A stretch of DNA of 58,048 bases, from positions 1-58,048 of the forward strand of contig CANPWQ010000006.1 in the NCBI GenBank assembly GCA_947584965.1. The letters are read 5' to 3'. The DNA comes from Candidatus Gastranaerophilales bacterium. Lineage in GTDB: Bacteria > Cyanobacteriota > Vampirovibrionia > Gastranaerophilales > Gastranaerophilaceae. Below the pieces are notes generated by a model. The model was given only the letters and a program-made list of their open reading frames with translations. It did not search any database and was not told the origin of the DNA. Both the position numbers and the translations under genes were made by a program. Positions 50,821 through 58,048 of the stretch are shown in pieces (positions within the stretch are counted from its first letter, which is position 1; every line of letters starts with the position of its first letter).

Positions 50821-52185
50821 ATGAATACAAAACAACTGATTGAAGATGATTTAAAATATATTTGGCGTCCTTTTACGCAAATGAAATCACTTGAAAATCC
50901 CGATAATAAGCCGATTGTTATTCAAAAGGGAAGAGGAATTTATTTAATAGATTCTGACGGTAATAAATATATAGATGCCGTAGCTTCTTGGTGGGTGAAC
51001 ACATTGGGGCATTCAAACAAGCGTCTTAACAGAGTCATCTACAAGCAGGCAAAAAAGATAGAACACGTTATTTTTGCAGGTTTCACTCATGAAAATGCGG
51101 TTAAATTTTCAAAAAAACTTGTTAAAATGCTAAACAATAATTTAAAGCATGTATTCTTTTCAGACAACGGCTCGACAGCTGTTGAAGTTGCATTAAAAAT
51201 GGCATATCAATATCAGGTTTTAAAAGGACACAGCGAAAAACGAAAATTTATTGCGCTTAAAAATTCATACCACGGAGATACTTTAGGCGCAGTTTCCGTC
51301 GGCGGAGTTGATATGTATCATAAACTCTATAAACCCTTATTGTTTGAGATAAGACAAGCTGTGAGCCCTTATTGCTACCGCTGTCCTATGGACTGCAATA
51401 AAGAAACCTGCCTGTGCGAATGCCTTGAAAGTATTGAAAATATTTTAAAAGAAGAAGCTCAAAACATTGCGGGGGTTATTATAGAACCGTTAGTTCAAGC
51501 GGCAGGCGGGATGATTATGTATCCGCCTAAATATATAACCAAGCTAAAACATCTATGCGAAAAGTACAATATTCTTTTAATTGACGATGAAGTTGCAATG
51601 GGATTTTACAGAACAGGCAAACTCTTTGCTTATGAACATGCCGGTGTTGTCCCTGATATTATCTGCGCCGCAAAAGGTATAACGGCAGGTTATATGCCTT
51701 TATCAGTCACAGTAACAACGGATGAAATATATAACGCCTTTTATGATGACGACATTGACGGTTATAAAACATTCTACCACGGGCACAGCTACACTGCATA
51801 TCCTTTAGCGCTTGCCGTTGCTTATGAAAACCTTAAAATTCTTGAAGAAATGAATATTGAGGAGTATTTAAAACCTAAAATCGCTAAATTTTCTAAAGAA
51901 CTTGAAAAATTTAAAACTCATAAAAACGTGGGTGACGTACGGCAAACAGGCATGATTTGCGCAATTGAGCTTGTAAAAGATAAAAAAACAAAAGAGCCGT
52001 TCAGCTACGAAGACGGTATAGGCAAGAAAATTTACCAAGAGGGATTAAAATTAGGGGCAATACTTCGTCCTATGTGGAATTGCATATATTTTATCACTCC
52101 TTACATAATAACGGAAAAAGAAATTGAAAAATTGACAGACATTGCCTACAAGGCGCTAAATAAAGTCCTGCCAAACGAGGAATAA
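50821..52185 (+). CDS. bioA: Adenosylmethionine-8-amino-7-oxononanoate aminotransferase BioA
   Basis: 454 residues. PLP aminotransferase of biotin synthesis; makes DAPA from KAPA. Seen: IWRPFTQMK, ASWWVNTLGHSN, SDNGSTAVEVALKMAYQY, NSYHGDTLGAVSVGG, LLIDDEVAMGFYRTGKLFA, and the PLP lysine in CAAKGITAGYMPLSVT. It contains a Cys-rich insert (SPYCYRCPMDCNKETCLCEC) found in some BioA groups. Two bp precede bioD. bioB/F/C/H not seen here. Confidence 0.95.
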   Translation: MNTKQLIEDDLKYIWRPFTQMKSLENPDNKPIVIQKGRGIYLIDSDGNKYIDAVASWWVNTLGHSNKRLNRVIYKQAKKIEHVIFAGFTHENAVKFSKKLVKMLNNNLKHVFFSDNGSTAVEVALKMAYQYQVLKGHSEKRKFIALKNSYHGDTLGAVSVGGVDMYHKLYKPLLFEIRQAVSPYCYRCPMDCNKETCLCECLESIENILKEEAQNIAGVIIEPLVQAAGGMIMYPPKYITKLKHLCEKYNILLIDDEVAMGFYRTGKLFAYEHAGVVPDIICAAKGITAGYMPLSVTVTTDEIYNAFYDDDIDGYKTFYHGHSYTAYPLALAVAYENLKILEEMNIEEYLKPKIAKFSKELEKFKTHKNVGDVRQTGMICAIELVKDKKTKEPFSYEDGIGKKIYQEGLKLGAILRPMWNCIYFITPYIITEKEIEKLTDIAYKALNKVLPNEE

Positions 52186-52187
52186 AA

Positions 52188-52868
52188 ATGGAATATTTTA
52201 TAACGGGAATTGATACTGATATTGGTAAAACCTTTGTAACTAAAGGATTAGCTTTAGCGCAGGAAGCAAAAGGCAAAAAAGTCGGAGTATACAAGCCCTT
52301 GCAATCAGGTGCAATAAAACGGGGGAATGAATTTTTAGCCCCCGATTTAGAAGCTGTAAAATCATTATCAGAAAAAATAAATACAAAATGCTCGTACCTG
52401 CTGGAGGGTGAAGTTTCTCCCGCACTTGCGGCAAGACTTGCAGGGATTAAAATTGATATTAATAAAATAAAATCCGATTTTAAAGACTTTTCAGCTTTAA
52501 ATGATATTACTTTTGTAGAGGGTGCGGGCGGAATTTTAGCACCTGCAACGGATGAAATGCTTTGTGCGGATTTAATTAAGGCGTTAAATATCCCGATAAT
52601 TATTGTAACTGTTCCATTTTTAGGCAGATTAAATCACACTCTGTTAACAATACATTATGCAAAGTCTAACGGAATTGACATAAAAGGAATTATCATTAAC
52701 AAAATCCCCGAAAATTCAACCGATTTAGCTACAAACAATTTTATTAAAGAACTTAAAATGTATACCGATGTTAAAATCCTTGGAATGGTTGAAAATATTG
52801 AAAATGCAGACAAAGAAGTAATTATAAAAAAATTTTTACCGATAAATAACAAATTTAAATTTGTTTGA
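52188..52868 (+). CDS. bioD: Dethiobiotin synthetase BioD
   Basis: 226 residues. ATP-dependent carboxylation of DAPA to dethiobiotin. P-loop-like ITGIDTDIGKTFVTKGLA, YKPLQSGAI, and VEGAGGILAP. Follows bioA by 2 bp. It lacks the KR-finger variation only in detail; complete at a usual length. Confidence 0.94.
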   Translation: MEYFITGIDTDIGKTFVTKGLALAQEAKGKKVGVYKPLQSGAIKRGNEFLAPDLEAVKSLSEKINTKCSYLLEGEVSPALAARLAGIKIDINKIKSDFKDFSALNDITFVEGAGGILAPATDEMLCADLIKALNIPIIIVTVPFLGRLNHTLLTIHYAKSNGIDIKGIIINKIPENSTDLATNNFIKELKMYTDVKILGMVENIENADKEVIIKKFLPINNKFKFV

Positions 52869-52881
52869 ATTTTATACGGGT

Positions 52882-53859
52882 ATGAAAATAAGTTCTATTA
52901 ACTCTATTAACTGTAATTATACTTTTAACAATAATATTAAAAAAAAACCTTTTAATATTATTAATTCTGTGGCAAGCGATGTTTTTGTTAAGTCGCCAGC
53001 TGTTGTTAGTTTTAGTGCAAATAATAAATTTTCTCAAAAATTTTATCCTTATAAAAAAGAAATTACAGATTATGTTTTAAATTCCCCGCAAGTAACTTTA
53101 CAAGGAATTGAAGACATTTTAACAAAATATTCACCGAAAACAAAAGTTGTTGAAAGAAATTCAAGTAATCCGCTTATAGCAAAAAACTGTATTTCTTTTG
53201 CCGAACGGCCCATAGCTCTCGGAATTGAAGGAAATAATTTTATTGCCCAAGAAGGACCTAAAAAAATTCATATTTCACTTCCCAAAGAAAATACAAGAGA
53301 AGCAAGACTATGTTTATTAGGCAGTTTAATTCATGAATCTACGCATATATTTCAAGAAGAAAGCGAAGACAGAACCTCAACACTTGACAAATATAATAAA
53401 ATCTTTAGAAATTCTAAAAAATTTTATATAACTTATAATACAGTGGTAAGCCAATTATATTCAAGCGGATTTCACGAGTTGGAAAGTATGCTGTTATACA
53501 CACTTACACTAGCTGTTAATGATTTAATGGAAAAACCTCGTTTAATTAATACAACCCCGGAAGAACTTATAAAAGAACAAATTAAAAATTCAACAGGTCT
53601 AGATATTAATAATTATATAAAAAAGACAATAAACAGCATTATTAACAATGCAGAAAAACGATTTAAAGCTATAGACAGGAAATCAGTATTGGAAATGTTT
53701 GCGTTCAGAGCTTCAATTGAAAAAGAAGCCTATCAAAATCAAGCAAATTCAGTAAAAGAAGCTATGGGCATAACAGGTTATACCTCTATGGATGTAAAAG
53801 CTGCATTATATGATTTTATAAGTCAAACTGCAATTTCAATGAATAAAGAAATTAAATAA
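52882..53859 (+). CDS. HExxH-containing putative metalloprotease-like protein
   Basis: 325 residues from the ATG at 52882 (MKISSINSINCN); an upstream TTG is possible. The zinc-binding HExxH motif is in GSLIHESTHIFQEESED (~residue 157). Downstream FHELESMLLYT might supply the third ligand. The N-terminal ~60 residues are Asn/Ser-rich with VVSFSANN, similar to the N-terminus of the 38.1-38.5 kb gene. No clear signal peptide. It is 13 bp after bioD, so may be co-transcribed. Activity is inferred only from HExxH. Confidence 0.62.
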   Translation: MKISSINSINCNYTFNNNIKKKPFNIINSVASDVFVKSPAVVSFSANNKFSQKFYPYKKEITDYVLNSPQVTLQGIEDILTKYSPKTKVVERNSSNPLIAKNCISFAERPIALGIEGNNFIAQEGPKKIHISLPKENTREARLCLLGSLIHESTHIFQEESEDRTSTLDKYNKIFRNSKKFYITYNTVVSQLYSSGFHELESMLLYTLTLAVNDLMEKPRLINTTPEELIKEQIKNSTGLDINNYIKKTINSIINNAEKRFKAIDRKSVLEMFAFRASIEKEAYQNQANSVKEAMGITGYTSMDVKAALYDFISQTAISMNKEIK

Positions 53860-54555
53860 TTATAAAGGATTTTTTTTAATTATTCCGTTTTTACGCGGAT
53901 AAATACTATCTGTGGCTTTAAGTTTCTTAAATACAAGCAGAACTCTTTTCGGATTTTCTTCAATGGGAAGATTATATTCTATCTTATCAATAAGTTCTGT
54001 ATTCAACAATTTGAGCGCATTTTGAGCCTTATTTAACTCATCCTGAGCCTTTATTGATTTATATGCGATAAAATACCCGCCCGTCTTAATGAACGGAATT
54101 GCATATTCAAGTATAATTCTAAGCTCTGCCATAGCTCTTGAAGTAACAATATCAAACGAATTTTTCATTTTATCGGGCAAATCCTCTATCCGCGAAGAAT
54201 ATGCCAATATATTTTGTAGATTTAATTCCTTTGTAATACCGTCAATACACTTTATTTTCTTTTTTATTGAATCCACTGCTTCTACTTTTATATCAGGAAA
54301 ACAAACAGCAACAGGTACAGCAGGGAAGCCGCCGCCCGTTCCTATATCAAGAAGAGACTTAATATTTTTATCTTTTATAAATAAATTTATTGCCAAAGAA
54401 TCATATATATGTTTTTCAAAAAGATTATTTACATCGTTCTTGCTGACAAGATTAATTTTTTCATTATATTTATTAAAAATATGTATGTATTTTTCTAATG
54501 TCTTTGAGTCTTTTTCGGAAAGTTTTATATTAAGTCTTTCAAGTTCTTTATACAT
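53860..54555 (-). CDS. rsmG: 16S rRNA (guanine-N7)-methyltransferase RsmG
   Basis: 231 residues. SAM-dependent m7G527 methylation. Seen: KYIHIFNKYNEKINLVSKND, SLLDIGTGGGFPAVPVAV, VEAVDSIKKKI, SRAMAELR, and the C-terminal region RVLLVFKKL. Starts on the stop of the upstream STAND ATPase with a 1-bp overlap. Confidence 0.94.
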   Translation of the reverse strand: MYKELERLNIKLSEKDSKTLEKYIHIFNKYNEKINLVSKNDVNNLFEKHIYDSLAINLFIKDKNIKSLLDIGTGGGFPAVPVAVCFPDIKVEAVDSIKKKIKCIDGITKELNLQNILAYSSRIEDLPDKMKNSFDIVTSRAMAELRIILEYAIPFIKTGGYFIAYKSIKAQDELNKAQNALKLLNTELIDKIEYNLPIEENPKRVLLVFKKLKATDSIYPRKNGIIKKNPL

Positions 54556-57083
54556 TAATTTTTCTTCTTTATTTCATCTATTAAATTTTTGAAAGTTAAT
54601 TCTCCGACAGTTGACTTAATTTTACTTATTTTTTTATTCAACTGCGGCTTTAAATCGTCATCCAAATATTTAGGCACCAGCGTCATTGCCATAATATAAG
54701 ATTTCAGCGCTTGCTTATAATTTCCAATATCAAAGTGATAATCCCCGATATCACTGTATGTTGATATAGTGTATGTTATGTCATCGCATTTTTTTGCATA
54801 ATTAAGAGCATTAAGCAAATATTCGTGAGTTTTTTCGGAATTTTCCTTTTTATATATACCGGCAAGTTTTAAATAAGAATAATACATACCCTCATTATTT
54901 TCCTGCACTTTATCAGCATTTAAAGATAATTCATAATACATTTTAGCTGCGCTTAAATTATTTTTTTCATACGATATCCCCGCCAAATTTGAATAAGCTG
55001 AGGCAAGGTATATATTTTCTTTCGGATTATTTAATGTTTGAACACATCTTAAATAATATCTGACTGCAAAATCAACATTATTTGTATCATCTAATATCAA
55101 TCCGAATTTAAAATAACATTCACTTAAAAGTTTTGTATCCGATATTTTTTCCGCTTCACTTAAAGCTCTTTGACTGTACGTTAATGCTTGATGTAAATTC
55201 CCGCTGTTATTTTCAAGTTCGGCTAAATCAAGATAAACTCTGATTAATTTTTCCTTTGCTATTCCGGTTGGGGAATTTATTATTCTGTTGTATACTTCTT
55301 TAGCTTGTTCAAATTTATAAGTTTCAACATACATTTTTGCCATTTCGGTTAATACTCTATCCGCATTCTCAGATGAAATATTTACATATATTCTGTATGC
55401 ATTTTCATACATTTTTACAGCTTCATCAATTTCCTGTATTTTTTTATAGCACTGCGCTAATTTTTCATATATTTGAGGTTCTAATTCCGCATAATTGTCA
55501 TCATCACGGTATGTCAGCGCTTGCTTATAATACAATATCGCATTTGAAAAATTATATACCGCTTCATATTTTTGAGCTATTGCAATAAAATCATCCACAT
55601 TTTTAGGGATATCATCATTTATATCCGTAGGTTTAATATCATCTTTGGGTTTAGTATTTCTTTCTTCCGTAAACTGATAGATACTTTTAGTTAAAACATC
55701 TTCTTTATTGATTGAATTTATAAGCATATATTCTTCATTTGTAAGAGAACCTGCACCTTTTTTCAGATTTCCTTTACTCAAATGTCTTATAAATTTATTT
55801 TTTACGGGTTTTTCGGAATTTTCATCATACCCGCTTGATATAGAATAACTTACATAATTAAAATCACTTAAATTTGTTCTGTTTTTTTGACTTTTTTCTA
55901 ACTTATCCGTAAGTTTTTGTATTCGTTCCTGATGATAATTTATTTCCTGCCTCATCGTCTGCCTTGAAAGAAACAATCCTCTTTCAAACGGCTTTAACGG
56001 GAGTTCCATATCATATAATTTTATTATATATTCAGACGCTTTTATCTTTGATAATTCGTTAACGGTATTCAAATATTGATTTTTTATATAGTCTTTTATG
56101 TAATATTTACCGTTTTTTTCAGTAATAATGTGTTTTTGAGTTAAGAACTCCAACTCATCAATACTTGCTATATCTCGAATTATTAAATAATCTATACTTA
56201 CATTATGTCGAATTAACGCTAAAAATAATAACGTTTTTACAAACTTTCCCGAAACCGACTCAAGAATTTTATTTATAAGAAATTCGGTATAATTTTTCCC
56301 CGATTTTTTGTACTCATTTATTAAAAGTGAGGCATTTAATCCGTATAATTTCATAATAAATACTGACATTTGTAAAAGAATATAATATCCGCGCGATTGA
56401 TTATATATTTCATTTATTTCATAGCTATTTCCCTCAATATTGTCGGATTTAATATATGCTACTGCTTCATCCTCCGTTAAGGAGGTTAAAGTGTATTCTT
56501 TTACTCCCGTTGAATTTATTAATTCATAACTTTTAAAAGTCCTTGAAGAAATGATAATTTTAACTTTTTCAAAATGACTTATATAGTTGATAAAATTCAA
56601 TATATCTTTTTGTTTTTTAATGCTTTGCATATTTATCTCAAAGGAATCAAAAATAAAAAGCATTGCACAATTGCAATACTTTATGTAAGCATTTATTTTA
56701 TCAGAGAAAACATTTGTATCTGTTTTAGGCAAATTAACCTTTTTGTCATTTTGATAATTTGAAAAATCACGAAACATAGCAAGGAATACATCATCAAGAT
56801 TAACAGACTCAAGATATGAATTATTAAAAATTAAAACATTTTCATCAACCATATCTTCTATGAAATCAAGGCAGACCGTTTTGCCCGAACCCATAAATCC
56901 ATTCAAAACGAATATATTATCACTACCGTTCAAGAATGTTATAAGTTGACTAACGGCTTCGATATTATGATTTAAAATAAAAGAATTATCTTTATCGGAT
57001 ATTAAAAGCTCTAATGCTGAAATATCAATATGTACACCGTTTATAAAAGAACGTATATTATTTTTTAAAAAATTATAGTTCAT
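54555..57083 (-). CDS. STAND-type ATPase with C-terminal TPRs
   Basis: 842 residues. N-terminal NTPase: Walker A GFMGSGKT (62-69), Walker B MLFIFDSFE (Asp 147), sensor KIIISSRTF, then a winged-helix-like region (~270-370) typical of STAND/AP-ATPases. A linker with coiled coil (~370-480) precedes about eight TPRs (~490-830; for example VYNRIINSPTGIAKEKLIRV). Such proteins act as molecular switches that assemble on signal sensing. It ends on the rsmG start with TAATG overlap. The trigger and output are unknown; no effector domain is fused. Confidence 0.82.
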   Translation of the reverse strand: MNYNFLKNNIRSFINGVHIDISALELLISDKDNSFILNHNIEAVSQLITFLNGSDNIFVLNGFMGSGKTVCLDFIEDMVDENVLIFNNSYLESVNLDDVFLAMFRDFSNYQNDKKVNLPKTDTNVFSDKINAYIKYCNCAMLFIFDSFEINMQSIKKQKDILNFINYISHFEKVKIIISSRTFKSYELINSTGVKEYTLTSLTEDEAVAYIKSDNIEGNSYEINEIYNQSRGYYILLQMSVFIMKLYGLNASLLINEYKKSGKNYTEFLINKILESVSGKFVKTLLFLALIRHNVSIDYLIIRDIASIDELEFLTQKHIITEKNGKYYIKDYIKNQYLNTVNELSKIKASEYIIKLYDMELPLKPFERGLFLSRQTMRQEINYHQERIQKLTDKLEKSQKNRTNLSDFNYVSYSISSGYDENSEKPVKNKFIRHLSKGNLKKGAGSLTNEEYMLINSINKEDVLTKSIYQFTEERNTKPKDDIKPTDINDDIPKNVDDFIAIAQKYEAVYNFSNAILYYKQALTYRDDDNYAELEPQIYEKLAQCYKKIQEIDEAVKMYENAYRIYVNISSENADRVLTEMAKMYVETYKFEQAKEVYNRIINSPTGIAKEKLIRVYLDLAELENNSGNLHQALTYSQRALSEAEKISDTKLLSECYFKFGLILDDTNNVDFAVRYYLRCVQTLNNPKENIYLASAYSNLAGISYEKNNLSAAKMYYELSLNADKVQENNEGMYYSYLKLAGIYKKENSEKTHEYLLNALNYAKKCDDITYTISTYSDIGDYHFDIGNYKQALKSYIMAMTLVPKYLDDDLKPQLNKKISKIKSTVGELTFKNLIDEIKKKN

Positions 57084-57200
57084 AATTTTATAATTATACT
57101 ACAATTTTAAATACTTAAATCTTCTAAACAGTGTATTCCAAAAACACCAACCAAGTTGCCCATTTATTTTTTTATTTATAAAATGATTAAGAGGTAAAAA

Positions 57201-58048
57201 ATGATAGAACAAAATGATAAAATTTATGTAACATCTCCTTTATTGGCTGCACCGGATGATGTAAGTAGTTTGATTAAAGATATTTGGAGCTCAAAATGGC
57301 TTACAAATATGGGTAAATATCATAATTTACTTGAAAACAAATTAAAAGAAGTATTAAAAGTAAAAAACGTATCGTTATTTAACAATGGTACAATAGCACT
57401 TTTAGTTGCAATTAAAGCTCTTAATCTGCCTGAAGGAAGCGAGGTAATAACCACTCCTTTTACGTTCGCTGCAACTCCTCATTGCATAACATGGAACAAA
57501 TTAACCCCCGTTTTTTGCGATATAGAGCCTGATACAATGACTATTGATGCAAATAAAATAGAAGAATTGATAACACCAAAAACATCGGCAATATTGGGTG
57601 TACATGTATACGGTTTCCCTTGTGATGTTGAAAAAATAGATAAAATCGCAAAAAAACATAATTTAAAAGTAATTTATGACGCGGCTCACGCTTTTTCTAC
57701 GGAAATTAACGGCAGGGGAATAGGTACTTTTGGCGATATTTCAATGTTTTCTTTCCACGCTACTAAACTATTTAATACAATAGAGGGCGGGTGTCTGACA
57801 TATAATGATGATAATTTGGTAAGAAAAATTTACAACCTAAGAAATTTTGGCATACAAAGTGAAGAATTAGTTGAAGATGTCGGAATTAACGGGAAGATGA
57901 ATGAATTTCAAGCCGGCATCGGATTATTAAATTTAAATTTATTCAAAGAAGAACAAGAAAAAAGGAAAAAAGTTAAAAATCTTTATGATTACGGACTGAA
58001 AAACCTCACGGGGGGGGGATTTTTAAGGCTTCCTAAATTGCCTGAAGA
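57201..58048 (+). CDS. DegT/DnrJ/EryC1-family sugar aminotransferase, 3'-truncated by the window edge
   Basis: 282 residues visible. PLP-dependent transamination of a keto-sugar nucleotide for surface glycan. Starts MIEQNDKIYVTSPLLAAP with AAGAGGT 6 bases upstream. Seen: SKWLTNMG, NNGTIALLVAIKAL, TTPFTFAATPHCI, YDAAHAF and the PLP lysine in SFHATKLFNTIEGG (K189). The pattern is near VioA/WecE-like 4-keto-6-deoxyhexose aminotransferases. At 58010-58018 nine Gs encode part of LKNLTGGGFLRLPKLPE, in frame here; a change of one G would shift the last third. No stop before the edge. Confidence 0.9.
   Translation, partial: MIEQNDKIYVTSPLLAAPDDVSSLIKDIWSSKWLTNMGKYHNLLENKLKEVLKVKNVSLFNNGTIALLVAIKALNLPEGSEVITTPFTFAATPHCITWNKLTPVFCDIEPDTMTIDANKIEELITPKTSAILGVHVYGFPCDVEKIDKIAKKHNLKVIYDAAHAFSTEINGRGIGTFGDISMFSFHATKLFNTIEGGCLTYNDDNLVRKIYNLRNFGIQSEELVEDVGINGKMNEFQAGIGLLNLNLFKEEQEKRKKVKNLYDYGLKNLTGGGFLRLPKLPE
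58010..58018 (+). repeat. G9 homopolymer tract in the aminotransferase gene
   Basis: Nine Gs after CTCAC, the same five bases that precede the tract at 21765. In frame here; the downstream sequence reads as expected for the family (LRLPKLPE). Confidence 0.9.

Overview
The window is low-GC DNA (roughly 30-33% by eye), densely coding and almost entirely chromosomal in character. It carries ribosomal protein and tRNA/rRNA-modification genes (rpsF-ssb-rpsR, rimM-trmD, rlmN, trmFO, rsmG), ruvA, xerD, glgA, bioA-bioD, a nifU-nifS pair, a TolC/EmrA/EmrB efflux system and one tRNA-Arg. The outer-membrane efflux factor and periplasmic adaptor indicate a Gram-negative envelope. The low GC, NIF-type Fe-S assembly, many TPR and small exported proteins and several genus-like hypotheticals fit a gut Melainabacteria/Gastranaerophilales (Vampirovibrionia) genome best. 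That placement is an inference from gene content, not a search result.

Layout. 1-1.1 kb: 3' part of threonine ammonia-lyase. 1.1-1.65 kb: a long imperfect hairpin and two tiny overlapping membrane ORFs. 1.66-7.65 kb (minus): a co-directional set with a CpaE-like ATPase, a probable catalytically dead CpaF/TadA remnant, a NarL-type response regulator, a soluble histidine kinase and a UvrD-family helicase. 7.7-9.0 kb: trmFO. 9.0-17.9 kb (minus): a Cys-cluster protein, two small or TPR exported proteins, YihY, NrnA, two zinc dehydrogenases, TrmD, RimM and a zinc-ribbon protein with a C-terminal tandem repeat. 18.1-20.2 kb: rlmN, then rpsF-ssb-rpsR with a clear terminator. 20.2-21.6 kb: two exported hypotheticals.

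21.63-25.90 kb is the most unusual region. A 26-27 bp direct repeat brackets a 4.2 kb cassette holding a TupA-like ATP-grasp gene, a 63-residue putative RiPP precursor and two radical SAM/SPASM maturases with PqqD-like N-termini. The ATP-grasp gene starts leaderless from a near-consensus promoter and is interrupted by a G10 tract that puts it out of frame here; 11 or 8 Gs would restore a ~353-residue protein. The two maturases share a 675-bp block that reads as identical but have different N-termini and partly different C-terminal halves. The second has its own copy of the promoter. I read this as a horizontally acquired, phase-variable peptide-modification locus that I cannot assign to a described RiPP class.

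25.9-43.8 kb: housekeeping genes (solute-binding lipoprotein, ruvA, glgA, UDG, nifU-nifS, nupC, xerD) mixed with exported or coiled-coil hypotheticals and a membrane GT2 glycosyltransferase. 43.9-44.2 kb: a candidate small RNA with a CCUCCCA loop, a tRNA fragment, and an intact tRNA-Arg(ACG). 44.2-46.8 kb: a GT-C-like membrane protein with an in-frame G9 tract and a UbiA-family prenyltransferase of the decaprenyl-phosphate phosphoribosyltransferase type. 46.8-50.7 kb: divergent tolC-like and emrAB-like genes around a palindromic putative operator. 50.8-57.1 kb: bioA-bioD, an HExxH protein, rsmG and a STAND-type ATPase with TPRs. 57.2 kb to the edge: a DegT-family sugar aminotransferase with a third in-frame G9 tract.

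Three G9-10 tracts in such AT-rich DNA, each inside a surface-glycan-type or peptide-modification gene, suggest that slipped-strand phase variation diversifies the cell surface in this organism.
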